DNA from: an uncultured Pirellula sp.
GTDB taxonomy: Bacteria > Planctomycetota > Planctomycetia > Pirellulales > Pirellulaceae
Assembly (NCBI GenBank): GCA_903892355.1
Contig: CAITIE010000038.1
Location: 1-64,000, forward strand
DNA: 64,000 nucleotides
Direction: 5' to 3'
The position numbers were made by a program, and so were the translations under genes. The stretch's first letter is position 1. Each line of letters starts with the position of its first letter. The notes beneath the pieces were generated by a model. It was given only the letters and a program-made list of their open reading frames with translations. It made no database searches and was not told the origin of the DNA. Shown here piece by piece: positions 17,591-27,306 of this stretch.

Positions 17591-17624
17591 TCCGCGGAAT
17601 GTTTTGCGGAGTAAAATAGTCCGC
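17591..17624 (+). promoter_or_regulatory. Inverted repeats around a -10-like element before aguB
   Basis: gcgga (17606-17610) and tccgc (17620-17624) flank gtaaaatag, which contains a -10-like TAAAAT. A further palindrome tccgcgga lies at 17591-17598. The arrangement looks like an operator over a promoter 22 bp before the start codon of the agmatine pathway gene. Confidence 0.3.
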
Positions 17625-17645
17625 TGAGTATTTGAGGAGACGGCT

Positions 17646-18524
17646 ATGCCTAACCCATCGCGCATCGTCCGACTGGCGCTGGTCCAGATGACGACGACCG
17701 ACGATATTCCTGCCAATATTGAAAAGGGGATGACGCTGGTTCGTACCGCTGCTTCGCGCGGGGCGAATATCGTTTGTCTCCAGGAATTATTCAACGCGCC
17801 GTACCCATGCCAGAGCGAGGCTCATGCGAGGTTCGCATGGGCGGAAAGTATCCCTGGGCCTACTAGCAATGCAATGAGCGCGGTTGCCAAAGAGTGTGGG
17901 GTGGTCGTTACAGGCTCTGTCTTCGAACGTCGATCCCAAGGGTTGTACCACAATACGGCATTGGTCTTCGACACCGATGGCTCCCAAGTCGGCTTTTACC
18001 GAAAGATGCATATTCCCGACGATCCCCATTACTACGAAAAGTTCTACTTCACACCTGGAGATACCGGATTTACAGTTGCGAAGACCAAGTTCGGTACAAT
18101 TGGTGTCGGGGTTTGTTGGGATCAATGGTATCCGGAAGCAGCTCGGCTATTTTCCCTGCGAGGTGCCGAGATCTTGTTGTACCCCACCGCAATCGGATGG
18201 CTCGCGGAGGACAAACCGGTTTACGGCAAGAGCCAGCATGAGGCATGGGAAACAATGATGCGATCGCATTCAATCGCCAATGGAGTTTTTGTGGCCGCTG
18301 CGAATCGAGTGGGGCTCGAAGATTCCATCGAGTTCTGGGGAGGCTCGTTCGCATTCGATCCCGCAGGGAATCTCATGCACCGGGCAAGCCATCAGCAGGA
18401 AGAATTGGTTCTCGTCGATTGCGATTTAAATTCCATCGACACGCAGCGAACCTATTGGCCTTTTTTGCGAGATCGACGAATCGATGCTTATTCAGACCTC
18501 ACGAAGCGTTGGATTGATTCATGA
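17646..18524 (+). CDS. aguB: N-carbamoylputrescine amidase (nitrilase superfamily)
   Basis: AguB hydrolyses N-carbamoylputrescine to putrescine, CO2 and ammonia. The nitrilase triad is visible as Glu47 (CLQELF), Lys120 (FYRKMHIPDD) and Cys157 (GVGVCWDQWYPE). The product (292 aa) has the family's normal length, and the stretch DPHYYEKFYFTPGD is characteristic of AguB rather than of other amidases. A strong Shine-Dalgarno (gaggaga) precedes the ATG. The gene overlaps aguA by 4 bp (ATGA), so both enzymes of the pathway are made together. Confidence 0.95.
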   Translation: MPNPSRIVRLALVQMTTTDDIPANIEKGMTLVRTAASRGANIVCLQELFNAPYPCQSEAHARFAWAESIPGPTSNAMSAVAKECGVVVTGSVFERRSQGLYHNTALVFDTDGSQVGFYRKMHIPDDPHYYEKFYFTPGDTGFTVAKTKFGTIGVGVCWDQWYPEAARLFSLRGAEILLYPTAIGWLAEDKPVYGKSQHEAWETMMRSHSIANGVFVAAANRVGLEDSIEFWGGSFAFDPAGNLMHRASHQQEELVLVDCDLNSIDTQRTYWPFLRDRRIDAYSDLTKRWIDS

Positions 18525-19675
18525 GCAATAACCTCGATGCTTCCACGGCGGGATCAGGATTTGCGGGATCAGGATCTGCAGGATCAGGATCGGCGGGCAA
18601 AGCGATCGACGATGGGTATCGCTGGGTCGCGGAGTGGGAACGCCATGAGGCGACATGGATTTCGTGGCCCCATAATGAGGCAACATGGCCGGGTCGATTT
18701 TCAGCGATTTCTCCCGTGACGGAGAAGATGATTCGAGCCATAGCCGAAGTCGAACATGTGCACGTGCTCGGTGGTCCTGCAGACTCCTACGCGAAAGCCG
18801 CCCAAGCCCTCCATGCGGTTCCAAACGTGACCGTCCACGACATCCAGACCAATGATTGCTGGATCCGAGATTATGGACCTACCTTCTTGATCGGTCGCGA
18901 TCCGAAACAACACAAAAAGAAAAAACTAGGTGCCGTGCGATGGACCTTCAATGCGTGGGGCGGAAAATACCATCCCCATGACAGGGATGCGGCCGCGTCT
19001 CGCCACATATGCGCTGGACTCGATGAGGATGGCGTGTGGCGCGACCATCCCGAGCGACCGATGAAGTCGTTCCCGTCGTCGATGGTCTGCGAAGGTGGCG
19101 GCCTGGAGACCGATGGCGAAGGAACCCTGTTGACCACAAGCAGTTGCTTGATGGCTTCGACGCGCAATTTCCGTTGGACTCGCACTCAGGTGGAGGATGA
19201 ACTCAAGAGCATGCTCGGAGTGACGAAGGTATTGTGGGTCGATGGTGGCGAGTTAGCGGGAGACGATACCGATAGTCATATCGACCAGTTGGTTCGATTC
19301 ATCCGACCGGGGCTTGTCGTCACGGCAGTGTCTTTCACCACCGATGACAGCAATTCCAAACCTCTGGAAAAGCAGCGGAAGGCCCTGGAGCAGATGACCG
19401 ATGCTCACGATCGTCCGTTCCAAATTGTGCCGTTGGTCACGCCACCGCCGAGGATGATCCAAGGTAAACGGGTTCCGGAGAGCTATTGCAACTTTTATCT
19501 TGCAAATGGAATCGTCGTGGTGCCAACGTTTGGCTATCGTGAAACGGATGATCGTGCCGCGGGGCAACTGCAGGAGTTGTTTCCGGATCGAGACATTGTG
19601 CGGATCGACGCTTCCGATTTCATTTGGGGATTGGGTGCGTTCCATTGCGCCACCCAGCAGCAACCCGCAGTCTAG
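18521..19675 (+). CDS. aguA: Agmatine deiminase
   Basis: AguA converts agmatine to N-carbamoylputrescine and ammonia, the step before AguB. The 384-residue product has the guanidino-group deiminase landmarks: WISWPHNEATWPG, CEGGGLETDGEGTLL, the His/Asp segment DTDSHIDQLVRF and the catalytic Cys376 in GAFHCATQQ. The N-terminus carries an extra Gly/Ser/Ala tail from a three-unit 15-bp repeat (18548-18592), not part of the enzyme fold. The pair suggests that arginine-derived agmatine feeds polyamine synthesis; no arginine decarboxylase gene is in the window. Confidence 0.94.
   Translation: MSNNLDASTAGSGFAGSGSAGSGSAGKAIDDGYRWVAEWERHEATWISWPHNEATWPGRFSAISPVTEKMIRAIAEVEHVHVLGGPADSYAKAAQALHAVPNVTVHDIQTNDCWIRDYGPTFLIGRDPKQHKKKKLGAVRWTFNAWGGKYHPHDRDAAASRHICAGLDEDGVWRDHPERPMKSFPSSMVCEGGGLETDGEGTLLTTSSCLMASTRNFRWTRTQVEDELKSMLGVTKVLWVDGGELAGDDTDSHIDQLVRFIRPGLVVTAVSFTTDDSNSKPLEKQRKALEQMTDAHDRPFQIVPLVTPPPRMIQGKRVPESYCNFYLANGIVVVPTFGYRETDDRAAGQLQELFPDRDIVRIDASDFIWGLGAFHCATQQQPAV
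18548..18592 (+). repeat. 15-bp tandem repeat, 3 copies, in the aguA 5' end
   Basis: Three units of the form gcgggatcaggatnt run from 18548 to 18592 with few mismatches. They encode a Gly-Ser-rich N-terminal tail (AGSGF, AGSGS, AGSGS) ahead of the deiminase domain. Confidence 0.9.
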
Positions 19676-19713
19676 CGAGATCTATTTGAGGACAGCACCG
19701 GGAAAGAATTGAT

Positions 19714-20901
19714 ATGCGACGTGCTCCAATCTTTTTTTGGCTAATTCTGCTCATGATTAGCGGGGCCGCGGACTCGGTGGGGCGACTCCAAGCAAGCGAC
19801 TGGACGACCAGCCGCGGGGATGCCGCCTCCACCGGTTTTGCTCCGGGGACTCTCCCGAAAGAACCTGAATTGCTTTGGGAGTTCTCGCGTGAAAAATCAG
19901 GCTACGAAGGTACGCCAGTCATCGCCGCAGGTAAGGTCTTCGCCGGTGATGTCGAAGGAAATGTGTATTGCCTTGAGTTGGCGACTGGGAATGAGGTTTG
20001 GAAAACCAAGTTTAACAACGGTTTTGTGGCGTCTCCTGCATACCGCAATGGCCGTGTTGTTCTCGGTGATTTCGACGGCCGCGTGGTTTGCCTGAATGCA
20101 GATGACGGAAAACTCCTATGGGAAGCGGATATCCGGCAAGCCATGGCGGCCGGCGCAAATTTCGTCGAGGATATGGTGCTCATCACCAGCGAAGGGGGCG
20201 AATTGTTCGCCTATCGATTGGAGACTGGCGAGCTCGTATGGGAGTACTCGACCGGTGATCAGTTGCGTTCCGCGCCGACGATTTGGAAGCATTACGCGCT
20301 CCTTGGTGGCTGCGATGGACGGCTTCACAAAATCGATTTGAAGCTCGGAAAAGCAGAAGGTGATGGGCTGTTGTTGGAGGGACCGAGCGGATCAACACCA
20401 GCAATCTATGGGAATGTTGCGATTGTGCCGACTCAATCCGGACAGGTGCTCGCATTTGACATGCTCAAGGGAGAAAAGCTCTGGTCGTTTTCAGATACCG
20501 AGCGAGCTCAGGAGATCCGATCGTCACCAGCGATAGTCCCATTCTCGGGGACTGCGTCGCGATTGGAAGCGGGGGGCGATGTGTCAAATTCCGAAGAGGG
20601 TGACACGATTGCGGTCGTGACAACGCGTAATCGGCGCGTCTTGGGATTGGGCACACGCGATGGAAAAATGGTTTGGGAAGCGGTGGTTCGGAAGAGGTGT
20701 GATGCATCACCAGTGATTTGCGATGGCCGGGTCTGGGTCGGTGGCCTCGATGGGAACATGTATGCGTTCGATGCTCAGACGGGTGAGGAGCGATGGACCC
20801 ACCAATTGACCGGTCAGTTGATCGCATCCCCATCGATTTCGGAGGGGAAGCTTTTGGTGGCGACCGACAAAGGGACGATCGCTTGTTTCGGTGCAAAATA
20901 G
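19714..20901 (+). CDS. Secreted PQQ-like beta-propeller repeat protein
   Basis: The protein (395 aa) has a signal peptide (PIFFWLILLMISGAADSVG) and seven or so blades of the PQQ/BamB type with recurring motifs such as GNVYCLELATGNEVWK, GRVVCLNADDGKLLWE, GELFAYRLETGELVWE and NMYAFDAQTGEERW. Catalytic residues of PQQ dehydrogenases are not apparent, so a binding or scaffold role in the periplasm is more likely than an enzyme. It lies directly before the DUF58 gene on the same strand; whether it works with the DUF58/VWA proteins is unknown. Confidence 0.9.
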   Translation: MRRAPIFFWLILLMISGAADSVGRLQASDWTTSRGDAASTGFAPGTLPKEPELLWEFSREKSGYEGTPVIAAGKVFAGDVEGNVYCLELATGNEVWKTKFNNGFVASPAYRNGRVVLGDFDGRVVCLNADDGKLLWEADIRQAMAAGANFVEDMVLITSEGGELFAYRLETGELVWEYSTGDQLRSAPTIWKHYALLGGCDGRLHKIDLKLGKAEGDGLLLEGPSGSTPAIYGNVAIVPTQSGQVLAFDMLKGEKLWSFSDTERAQEIRSSPAIVPFSGTASRLEAGGDVSNSEEGDTIAVVTTRNRRVLGLGTRDGKMVWEAVVRKRCDASPVICDGRVWVGGLDGNMYAFDAQTGEERWTHQLTGQLIASPSISEGKLLVATDKGTIACFGAK

Positions 20902-21016
20902 CGGGCGAATCTGGATCGTGAATCTGGATCGCGGAGCAGAACAGGCGGACGGAGGGCGTTTCGGTTACAATTGGAAGGAGTTCTTAGCTTCTCGTTCCTT
21001 GATCGCCGATGTCGCA

Positions 21017-21946
21017 ATGACCAACGCCGCAGTCTCCACCAACGCCGCCATCGCAAGTGGTTCCTCTGCGACCGAAGCTATTCTGTCGCCAGAGATGATG
21101 GCCAAGCTCGAGCGGATGGAATTGGTCAGTCGGAAAATTTTCCGTGGTCGGATGAAAGGTGAGCGGCGGAGCAAGCGCAAAGGGCAGAGCGTCGAATTTG
21201 CTGACTTCCGAAACTACGTCGCCGGCGACGACCTACGGTTTATCGATTGGAACCTCTTCGCCCGGATGGATCGACTGTACCTGAAGCTATTCCTCGAAGA
21301 GGAGGACCTTCACTTCTACACCTTGATCGACGATTCCATGTCGATGGATTTTAGTGAGCCGAGCAAGTTCCAAGTCGCGAAGCAGATCGCGGCTAGTTTG
21401 GCATATATCGGTTTGTGCCGCGGAGATCGCGTTTCAATATCGACCTTCACGAGTGCTGCTTCTCCGGTCGTGGTTCGGGGCCGTTCGAGCGCACACCGCA
21501 TGCTCGGATTTTTACAAAATGCTCCATGCTCGGAGGCATCACCGACCATGGAGGAATCGGTCCGGCGATTCTGTTTGAAGAATACCGGGAAAGGGATCGT
21601 GGTCATGATCACCGATCTCATGAGCAAGACGGGCTACGAAACGGCCCTCAAAATGCTGGTTGCCCGAGAGATGGATATCTACCTGATTCATATTTTGAGT
21701 CCCGAAGAGCTTAAGCCGACCCTTACCGGGGATCTAAAGTTGCTCGATTGCGAGGATCAAGACATGCGAGAAGTCTCGGTTTCAGCGACACTCCTCGAGC
21801 GCTATGAGCGGACGTTAAATGGTTTTATTGAGCAAGCTCGCTCGTTTTGCAATCGGCGTTCGATCACGTACGTATCGGTGCGTAGCGATCAAGACATTGA
21901 TCCATTGCTGAATGAATACCTCCGCGCTCGCGGACTGGTGCGATGA
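21017..21946 (+). CDS. DUF58 domain protein (VWA-like), first copy
   Basis: DUF58 proteins accompany MoxR ATPases and VWA membrane proteins. The core motif GDDLRFIDWNLFARMD and the metal-ion-dependent adhesion-type site DDSMSMDF are present; the C-terminus ends in a conserved LLNEYLRARGLVR. I use ATG 21017 (about 310 aa); the frame is open from 20891, which would overlap the propeller gene by 11 bp. The next gene begins 13 bp after the stop. No moxR gene occurs in this plus-strand set, but one exists in the facing set at 30654-31700. Confidence 0.88.
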   Translation: MTNAAVSTNAAIASGSSATEAILSPEMMAKLERMELVSRKIFRGRMKGERRSKRKGQSVEFADFRNYVAGDDLRFIDWNLFARMDRLYLKLFLEEEDLHFYTLIDDSMSMDFSEPSKFQVAKQIAASLAYIGLCRGDRVSISTFTSAASPVVVRGRSSAHRMLGFLQNAPCSEASPTMEESVRRFCLKNTGKGIVVMITDLMSKTGYETALKMLVAREMDIYLIHILSPEELKPTLTGDLKLLDCEDQDMREVSVSATLLERYERTLNGFIEQARSFCNRRSITYVSVRSDQDIDPLLNEYLRARGLVR

Positions 21947-21952
21947 GGAGGG
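21945..21952 (+). promoter_or_regulatory. Strong Shine-Dalgarno that fixes the BatA/VWA start
   Basis: gaggaggg stands 7 bp before ATG 21960 and overlaps the stop of the DUF58 gene. It favours ATG 21960 over the in-frame ATG at 21912, which would lie inside the DUF58 gene. Confidence 0.7.
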
Positions 21953-21959
21953 ACATGCT

Positions 21960-23945
21960 ATGAGTTGGATCAATATGCTTACGCCTATGCAGTGGTTGCT
22001 GCTGGCGGCAATTCCTCCTGCAATTCTGAGTTTGTATTTCTTGAAGCTCAAGCGGCGAGAATCGTTGGTACCGAGCACGCTGTTGTGGAAAAAAGCCATC
22101 GAGGATCTGCATGTGAACAGCATCTGGCAGCGGCTTCGTAAGAATTTGCTGTTGTATCTGCAGTTGCTCTTCATGGCCCTCTTAACCCTCGCGTGTTTAC
22201 GCCCCGGATGGAGTGGACTCAATCGGATTGGCGAGCGGCGAATCTATGTGATCGATAATTCGGCGAGCATGCAAGCCACCGATGTGCAGCCTTCTCGGTT
22301 GGAAGTTGCAAAGAGCAAGGCTAGGGCATTGATTTCGGATGCATCGAGCAACGATGTCGCAATGGTGATTGCCTTTTCGGACCGCGCGGATGTTCGTCAA
22401 GGATTTACCAGCGACCGGCGACGATTGCTTGACGCCGTTGATTCCATTCAGCCGACATCGCGCACGACCGATGCCAACGAGGCGCTGCGGGCCGCATCCG
22501 GTCTGGCCAACCCAGGGCGTACGAGCTTTGAAGAAAACAAAGATATTCAAGTTGCCGAAGCGGTTCCGGCGACGGTGTACATGCTGACCGATGGGGCGAT
22601 AGGAAAGCTTGGTGAAGACGATCTCGGCCAACTCAAAATCGAGTATATCCCCATCGGAAAACCGGGGACGGAAAATCTAGGGATCGTTGGTTTTGCGATC
22701 GAACGCGACGAGTCGCAGAAGGAAAACATTGAAACGTTTGCGAGAATCATCAATCGCGGTAGCGAGCACGTCGACTGCACTGCATCGTTGTATCTGGACA
22801 ACAATTTGGTGGATGCGAGTTCCGTGTCGATCGATGCGGGGCAAGAAGCCGGCTTAAGGTTTGAGCTGTCGGGGGTCGATAGCGGACAATTGCGATTGGA
22901 ACTGGACCATCAAGACCCCTTCATGGTCGATAACGTGGCTTATGCAGCGATACGTCCCAACCGGCAAGTGAGTGTTTTGCTGGTGACCGCAGGTAATACC
23001 TCGCTCGAGAAAGCGTTGCAGACGACCAAGCTACAACAGTTGGCCTCGTTGACGGTAGAAAGCATCGGGTTCCTCGATACTACCGAGTACGCAACAGCCA
23101 GCGCCGACGCCCAGTACGACTTGATCATTTATGATGCGTGCACTCCAAAGGCAATGCCTTTGGGCAATACGCTTTTCTTGGGAGGGGTGCCACCAGAGGA
23201 CATCCACGGGGAATCGCGATGGGAGTTTGGGGAACTTACCGGGCCAGCATTGATCCTCGACGTCAATCGAACCAACCCCGTCACGGAATATCTCGAGATG
23301 GCATCGGTCAGTATTGTTGAGATGCGAACGGTGAAGCCACCCGCGACGGGTACCGTCCTGATGACCTCCGATGTGGGACCCGTTTTTGCCGTTGCCCCTC
23401 GAGGACCGTACCAAGATGCGATTCTCGGGTTTGAGTTGGTCCGACCAACGGCGCAGGGGGTCGAAATCAATTCCGATTGGGGGATCAAAAGATCCTTCCC
23501 AGTTTTCGTCTATGCTGCGATCGAACATTTGGGGGGAGGCATCACCGCGGCTTCCGCACCGAGCGTAGTTCCTGGAGGCGCCATCCATCTGACCCTCTCC
23601 AGTCGATCCAACCGCTATGACATTATCGATCCCAAGGGAAAGAAGACGTCGATCGATCGAGGGGTTGATGGACGATTTATCTATACCCAAACCGATGCCC
23701 CTGGAGTCTATGAAGTTCACTCGGAAGGGCTTGAACAAGCCGTCGAGCGGTTCTGCTCGAATCTCTTTTCGGCCAGCGAAAGCGACCTTGCAATCCGCGA
23801 TACGATCGATACCGGAGCGGAAAAAGTCGCTGCCACAGGGGCAACCATTCGGGCGCGTCAAGAAACGTGGAGATGGTTGTTGGTGATCGGTCTGGGGCTG
23901 TTAATGCTCGAATGGATTATCTTCAATAAACGCATTTTTGTCTAA
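21960..23945 (+). CDS. BatA-like membrane protein with VWA domain
   Basis: The protein (661 aa from this start) begins with the BatA N-terminal pair of helices (MQWLLLAAIPPAILSLYFL and a second near LLLYLQLLFMALLTLACL), then a VWA domain with intact metal site DNSASMQATD and LTDGAIG, then a long periplasmic beta-rich region, and a last transmembrane helix (WLLVIGLGLLMLEWIIF) at the C-terminus. It belongs to the MoxR/DUF58/VWA class linked to envelope stress or aerotolerance in Bacteroides. Start chosen because of the Shine-Dalgarno at 21945-21952. A GGQ-type release-factor-like gene follows after 3 bp. Confidence 0.88.
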   Translation: MSWINMLTPMQWLLLAAIPPAILSLYFLKLKRRESLVPSTLLWKKAIEDLHVNSIWQRLRKNLLLYLQLLFMALLTLACLRPGWSGLNRIGERRIYVIDNSASMQATDVQPSRLEVAKSKARALISDASSNDVAMVIAFSDRADVRQGFTSDRRRLLDAVDSIQPTSRTTDANEALRAASGLANPGRTSFEENKDIQVAEAVPATVYMLTDGAIGKLGEDDLGQLKIEYIPIGKPGTENLGIVGFAIERDESQKENIETFARIINRGSEHVDCTASLYLDNNLVDASSVSIDAGQEAGLRFELSGVDSGQLRLELDHQDPFMVDNVAYAAIRPNRQVSVLLVTAGNTSLEKALQTTKLQQLASLTVESIGFLDTTEYATASADAQYDLIIYDACTPKAMPLGNTLFLGGVPPEDIHGESRWEFGELTGPALILDVNRTNPVTEYLEMASVSIVEMRTVKPPATGTVLMTSDVGPVFAVAPRGPYQDAILGFELVRPTAQGVEINSDWGIKRSFPVFVYAAIEHLGGGITAASAPSVVPGGAIHLTLSSRSNRYDIIDPKGKKTSIDRGVDGRFIYTQTDAPGVYEVHSEGLEQAVERFCSNLFSASESDLAIRDTIDTGAEKVAATGATIRARQETWRWLLVIGLGLLMLEWIIFNKRIFV

Positions 23946-23948
23946 CCT

Positions 23949-24470
23949 ATGCACCCATCACGAATGCCGATCGAGGTGCTGGAAAAGGAATGCCGATGGA
24001 CGTTCTCCCGGGCAAGCGGTCCCGGTGGCCAGCACCGGAACAAAGTGGAGACGGCGGTGACGGTCGAGCATTTACCGACCCTCGTGCATGGCATGGCCAG
24101 CGAGAAGCGATCCCAAGGTGAAAACCGGTTGGTCGCGATGCACCGGTTGCGATGCGCGCTCGCGGTCGCTGTACGCGGTAACCAGGCATCGTCCGTTGAT
24201 GCCAGCATGCCGCCGAGTGAGGAATGGATTTCCTACACCAAGGCTGGGAGAATTCGGGTTTCGGAGTCCAATCAGGATTTTCCAGCGGTCTTGTCCGAAG
24301 CCCTCGATGCGCTTCACGAAGCCGATTGGGAGGTTTCCGCGGCATCCGTCCGACTGAATGTTACCGCTACGCAGTTGGTCAAGCTGCTCGGCATGTACGC
24401 CCCGGCGCTCGAGGAGCTCAACAGGAATCTCGTGGCCCGCGGCCGTGCTCCTCGATCGATCAAACGATGA
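23949..24470 (+). CDS. GGQ-domain peptide-chain-release-factor-like protein (ArfB-like)
   Basis: The 173-residue protein contains the catalytic loop SRASGPGGQHRNKVETAV with GGQ at residues 26-28, the motif that triggers peptidyl-tRNA hydrolysis on the ribosome. It lacks the codon-recognition domain of RF1/RF2, and ends in a basic tail (RNLVARGRAPRSIKR), as in ribosome-rescue factors ArfB/YaeJ and related unknown RF-like proteins. The start lies 3 bp after the VWA gene, so it is probably in the same transcript. The next gene converges with 5 bp between. Confidence 0.88.
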   Translation: MHPSRMPIEVLEKECRWTFSRASGPGGQHRNKVETAVTVEHLPTLVHGMASEKRSQGENRLVAMHRLRCALAVAVRGNQASSVDASMPPSEEWISYTKAGRIRVSESNQDFPAVLSEALDALHEADWEVSAASVRLNVTATQLVKLLGMYAPALEELNRNLVARGRAPRSIKR

Positions 24471-24475
24471 GTTGC

Positions 24476-27301
24476 TTAGGCCAACCGGCTCAAGCGTCGT
24501 GTTAGCCATTCCAAGCTGAGAGCACCGGCGATCAGTGCCATCAAGAGTGTCATCAGGCGTTGTTGAAACTCGCGATCGGGTGCACCTGGGAGAAAGTTGG
24601 TTTGATCGCGAGGTTTGATCGATCGCGCCAGCGAGGTGGATGGATCGGCGTTGTTGCCGAGCGTTGACTCGAGACCAATCCAATACTTCCCGCCGGTCCG
24701 TGCTGCGATTTCGCTCAGAAGCGGATCGTTGCGCTGAGGCCTTTGGACTTCCAAGGCCGGGACGCGGACCACCGTTTGCTGGGTCAAGAGAACCTGATCG
24801 GCGAGAGAACCAATCGGCAATTGGACTTCGTAGGTACCGGTCTTCTTGGTGATGAATTGACCAACATACACGCCGGCTTGGGTTGGATCTGGAAGTGGAA
24901 GCAACCGGAGGGGAGCTGAACGGCCACCCGGTTCGATCAATTTGGCGAGTGCTTCGGATTGGATCATCGGTTGGAATTGCGCGTCTCGCAAAACTGCTCG
25001 CACCATGACTTGATCACCGACGACGGCTTGTTCTTTATCGACCAGTAGCATGCCTCGATCGGAATCCCGCAACAATCGGCCTTGACCCGCCCAGCGAATG
25101 AGTTTCGTGTAGTACGTGTCGAAATAGCTTTCCCCGACCTCCCTCAATCGCCAAAACTCTCCACCGCCTTGGAACGCAACGCGGCCAGAGCCGTAGAATT
25201 GAGTTGCAAGATAGATCGGTGCGGATCCGTTGACCACGGTTGTTGGATCGGAAAACGTTGCGATGGTCGTGGCAGCTGGTTTGGGTTCGTAGCATGCGAA
25301 GAAGCTATACACACCTCGGAATTGCTGCCATGCCTTTTGGCTCTCCTCGAGCGTCTGGCCGACTTGGATAAAGTCGTTGCTCCATGCGTCGTTGCCAAAG
25401 CTGAGAGGCCAAGCGGTTTCCGACTCAAACCTTCCGATGGAGACGAGGCGAGCACCGCGGCTGTTCATCACCACGGGGCACAGACCGCGAAGCGTTTCGG
25501 CTTTCGTATTTCCGTTGCCTTGATTCCCAGCCCATTTCGGAGTTGCCACCGAACCTGCGATCAGCACTAATCCTCCACTTTGCTCAGAGATCCAGCGTTC
25601 GAGGACTTCGATTTGTTCGGAATTTAGGGCCATCCAATCCGCATCGAAAGCGATCACGGCATCGTACTGACTCATCTCGGCTCTCGTTTTAGGAAACTCG
25701 GTGAGCAGTTGCTTTGCTTCTTGGGAAACCCCCGGTCCACCGGATTGCAGATAGACGTGGGATTGCACCGTCGGGTCTCGATAGAGCAGGTTCCTGACGA
25801 ACTGGTACTCGCGCGTCGGCCCGCCAGCGAGGATCAATACCGTCGAGTTGGGTTCGACGACGCGGACCTCGGTTTCAAACGAGTTGTCGGTTGCATTGGT
25901 ATCTTGAGTGGGGGGCAGCGCGCGAACTTCGTAGACCCATGCGCCTACTTCTTTGGGTTCTACGTCGAAAACTAGGTTGGTGATTTGGTCATCGCCTCCG
26001 AGTGCAATGGTCCGTTCTTCTTCGATGGTGGGAGCGGTATTGGACTGTCCACCTGGTCGGCGACGAAGTTGGATTGGGATTTGGGTTCCCTGCAATCCGG
26101 ATGCTTGGAGCAGTGCGGTTATCCGGAATCGGTCTCCAGGGAAGACCCGTTTGGGGGCTTCCACGTCGAGCAGTCGGACGTTGATCGGGTTTTTATCGGT
26201 ACCCAGACCCACCGGATGCAACCTGACTTCTTGGTTCGTCGCATCGGCCACCACATTGATTGGGTCGATCCCGGCATTGCTTCGGCCATCGGTAAGTAAA
26301 ATGACGCCGGCCAAGGTGGAGCCTTGCTCCTGCTCCAGGATGGCGTTGACGGCATCTCCAACACGGGATTCAGTACCTGTGGCCGCTAGGAGAGTTTCCC
26401 AAGGTGTCTCAGCGGGTGTTTTTTGGGGCTCCGTTTTTTCGGCATTTGAGTTGGTGATGACGCGCGCATTTTCCACCGGTCCAGACCCCCAGAGGGCTTG
26501 CCACGGGATCGAGTCTGCGCGAAGCACACTCGTAGCGATCAGTACAAATCCGCAAATGGTTCCAACGACCCCGGCGAGGATGGAATAGCTCCATCCAAGC
26601 GATTTTTGGCCGAAGGCGCGAGCAAGCAGTGCGACGACTAGAGTCGCAAGCGAAATCATGCCGACGATCGTACCGAGCCACGTGGTCCATCGCAGCGTCT
26701 GCAGGAGCCAATTTGCGGAGTCGTCCCTACCAGGAGAGTCGGTGGTGTTCTTAGGTTTCAAAAAGGTGGCTACGGCTGCCGGTCGAGCGGACTGGTCAAA
26801 CCGATAGACAGTCGTGTCATGCTGTTGTTGCAACGAATCAAGCAATCCAGGTTGGCCGAGGTATTTTTGAACAGCCGCAATGCGGGAGATTGCGGACGCA
26901 GAATTGGAAAGAGCCCCATTCCCATCCCCAGGGTTGTTACCTTCGACTGGCATGGTCATGCTCAGCGATGTATCTACCAGCACGGCAACTTTGGAAGAAC
27001 GCGTGACCTTTTGTTCGCTTCGCTTTTGCAGATCGAAGAAGAAAATCAGGATGCCAATCAGGGCCGTCAGTCGCAAAATGAGCAGAGAGTATCCGACCAT
27101 CCGCGGAATCTCATCCCAGTCCTTGCGGTACCAGTAAATGACCCAGCTCAATATGGCAGCGATGCAGCAGACGAGCAGGAACCAATGGTGCCATTGATCC
27201 ATCTGTTCGAGTCGCATCCACTGGTAGAACACGCGCACGTCATCCTGGGCTAGGAACCATCCCAGTGAGGAATTGATGGAAGTGCGGGTGATGGTAAACA
27301 T
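24476..27301 (-). CDS. Large VWA membrane protein with glutamine-amidotransferase-like region
   Basis: The product (941 aa from ATG 27301) has two N-terminal helices (HHWFLLVCCIAAILSWVIYW and YSLLILRLTALIGILIFFF), a VWA metal site VLVDTSLSMTM, a further pair of helices inside the domain, LTDGRSNAGID, and then a long region with ILAGGPTREYQFVRNLL and ALNSEQIEVLERWISEQSGG that resembles a class I amidotransferase fold without a clear catalytic Cys. A C-terminal helix precedes the stop. ATG 27349 is in frame but lies inside the upstream gene; 27301 is 6 bp after that gene ends. It is the last gene of the moxR operon. Confidence 0.85.
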   Translation of the reverse strand: MFTITRTSINSSLGWFLAQDDVRVFYQWMRLEQMDQWHHWFLLVCCIAAILSWVIYWYRKDWDEIPRMVGYSLLILRLTALIGILIFFFDLQKRSEQKVTRSSKVAVLVDTSLSMTMPVEGNNPGDGNGALSNSASAISRIAAVQKYLGQPGLLDSLQQQHDTTVYRFDQSARPAAVATFLKPKNTTDSPGRDDSANWLLQTLRWTTWLGTIVGMISLATLVVALLARAFGQKSLGWSYSILAGVVGTICGFVLIATSVLRADSIPWQALWGSGPVENARVITNSNAEKTEPQKTPAETPWETLLAATGTESRVGDAVNAILEQEQGSTLAGVILLTDGRSNAGIDPINVVADATNQEVRLHPVGLGTDKNPINVRLLDVEAPKRVFPGDRFRITALLQASGLQGTQIPIQLRRRPGGQSNTAPTIEEERTIALGGDDQITNLVFDVEPKEVGAWVYEVRALPPTQDTNATDNSFETEVRVVEPNSTVLILAGGPTREYQFVRNLLYRDPTVQSHVYLQSGGPGVSQEAKQLLTEFPKTRAEMSQYDAVIAFDADWMALNSEQIEVLERWISEQSGGLVLIAGSVATPKWAGNQGNGNTKAETLRGLCPVVMNSRGARLVSIGRFESETAWPLSFGNDAWSNDFIQVGQTLEESQKAWQQFRGVYSFFACYEPKPAATTIATFSDPTTVVNGSAPIYLATQFYGSGRVAFQGGGEFWRLREVGESYFDTYYTKLIRWAGQGRLLRDSDRGMLLVDKEQAVVGDQVMVRAVLRDAQFQPMIQSEALAKLIEPGGRSAPLRLLPLPDPTQAGVYVGQFITKKTGTYEVQLPIGSLADQVLLTQQTVVRVPALEVQRPQRNDPLLSEIAARTGGKYWIGLESTLGNNADPSTSLARSIKPRDQTNFLPGAPDREFQQRLMTLLMALIAGALSLEWLTRRLSRLA

Positions 27302-27306
27302 TTCTT

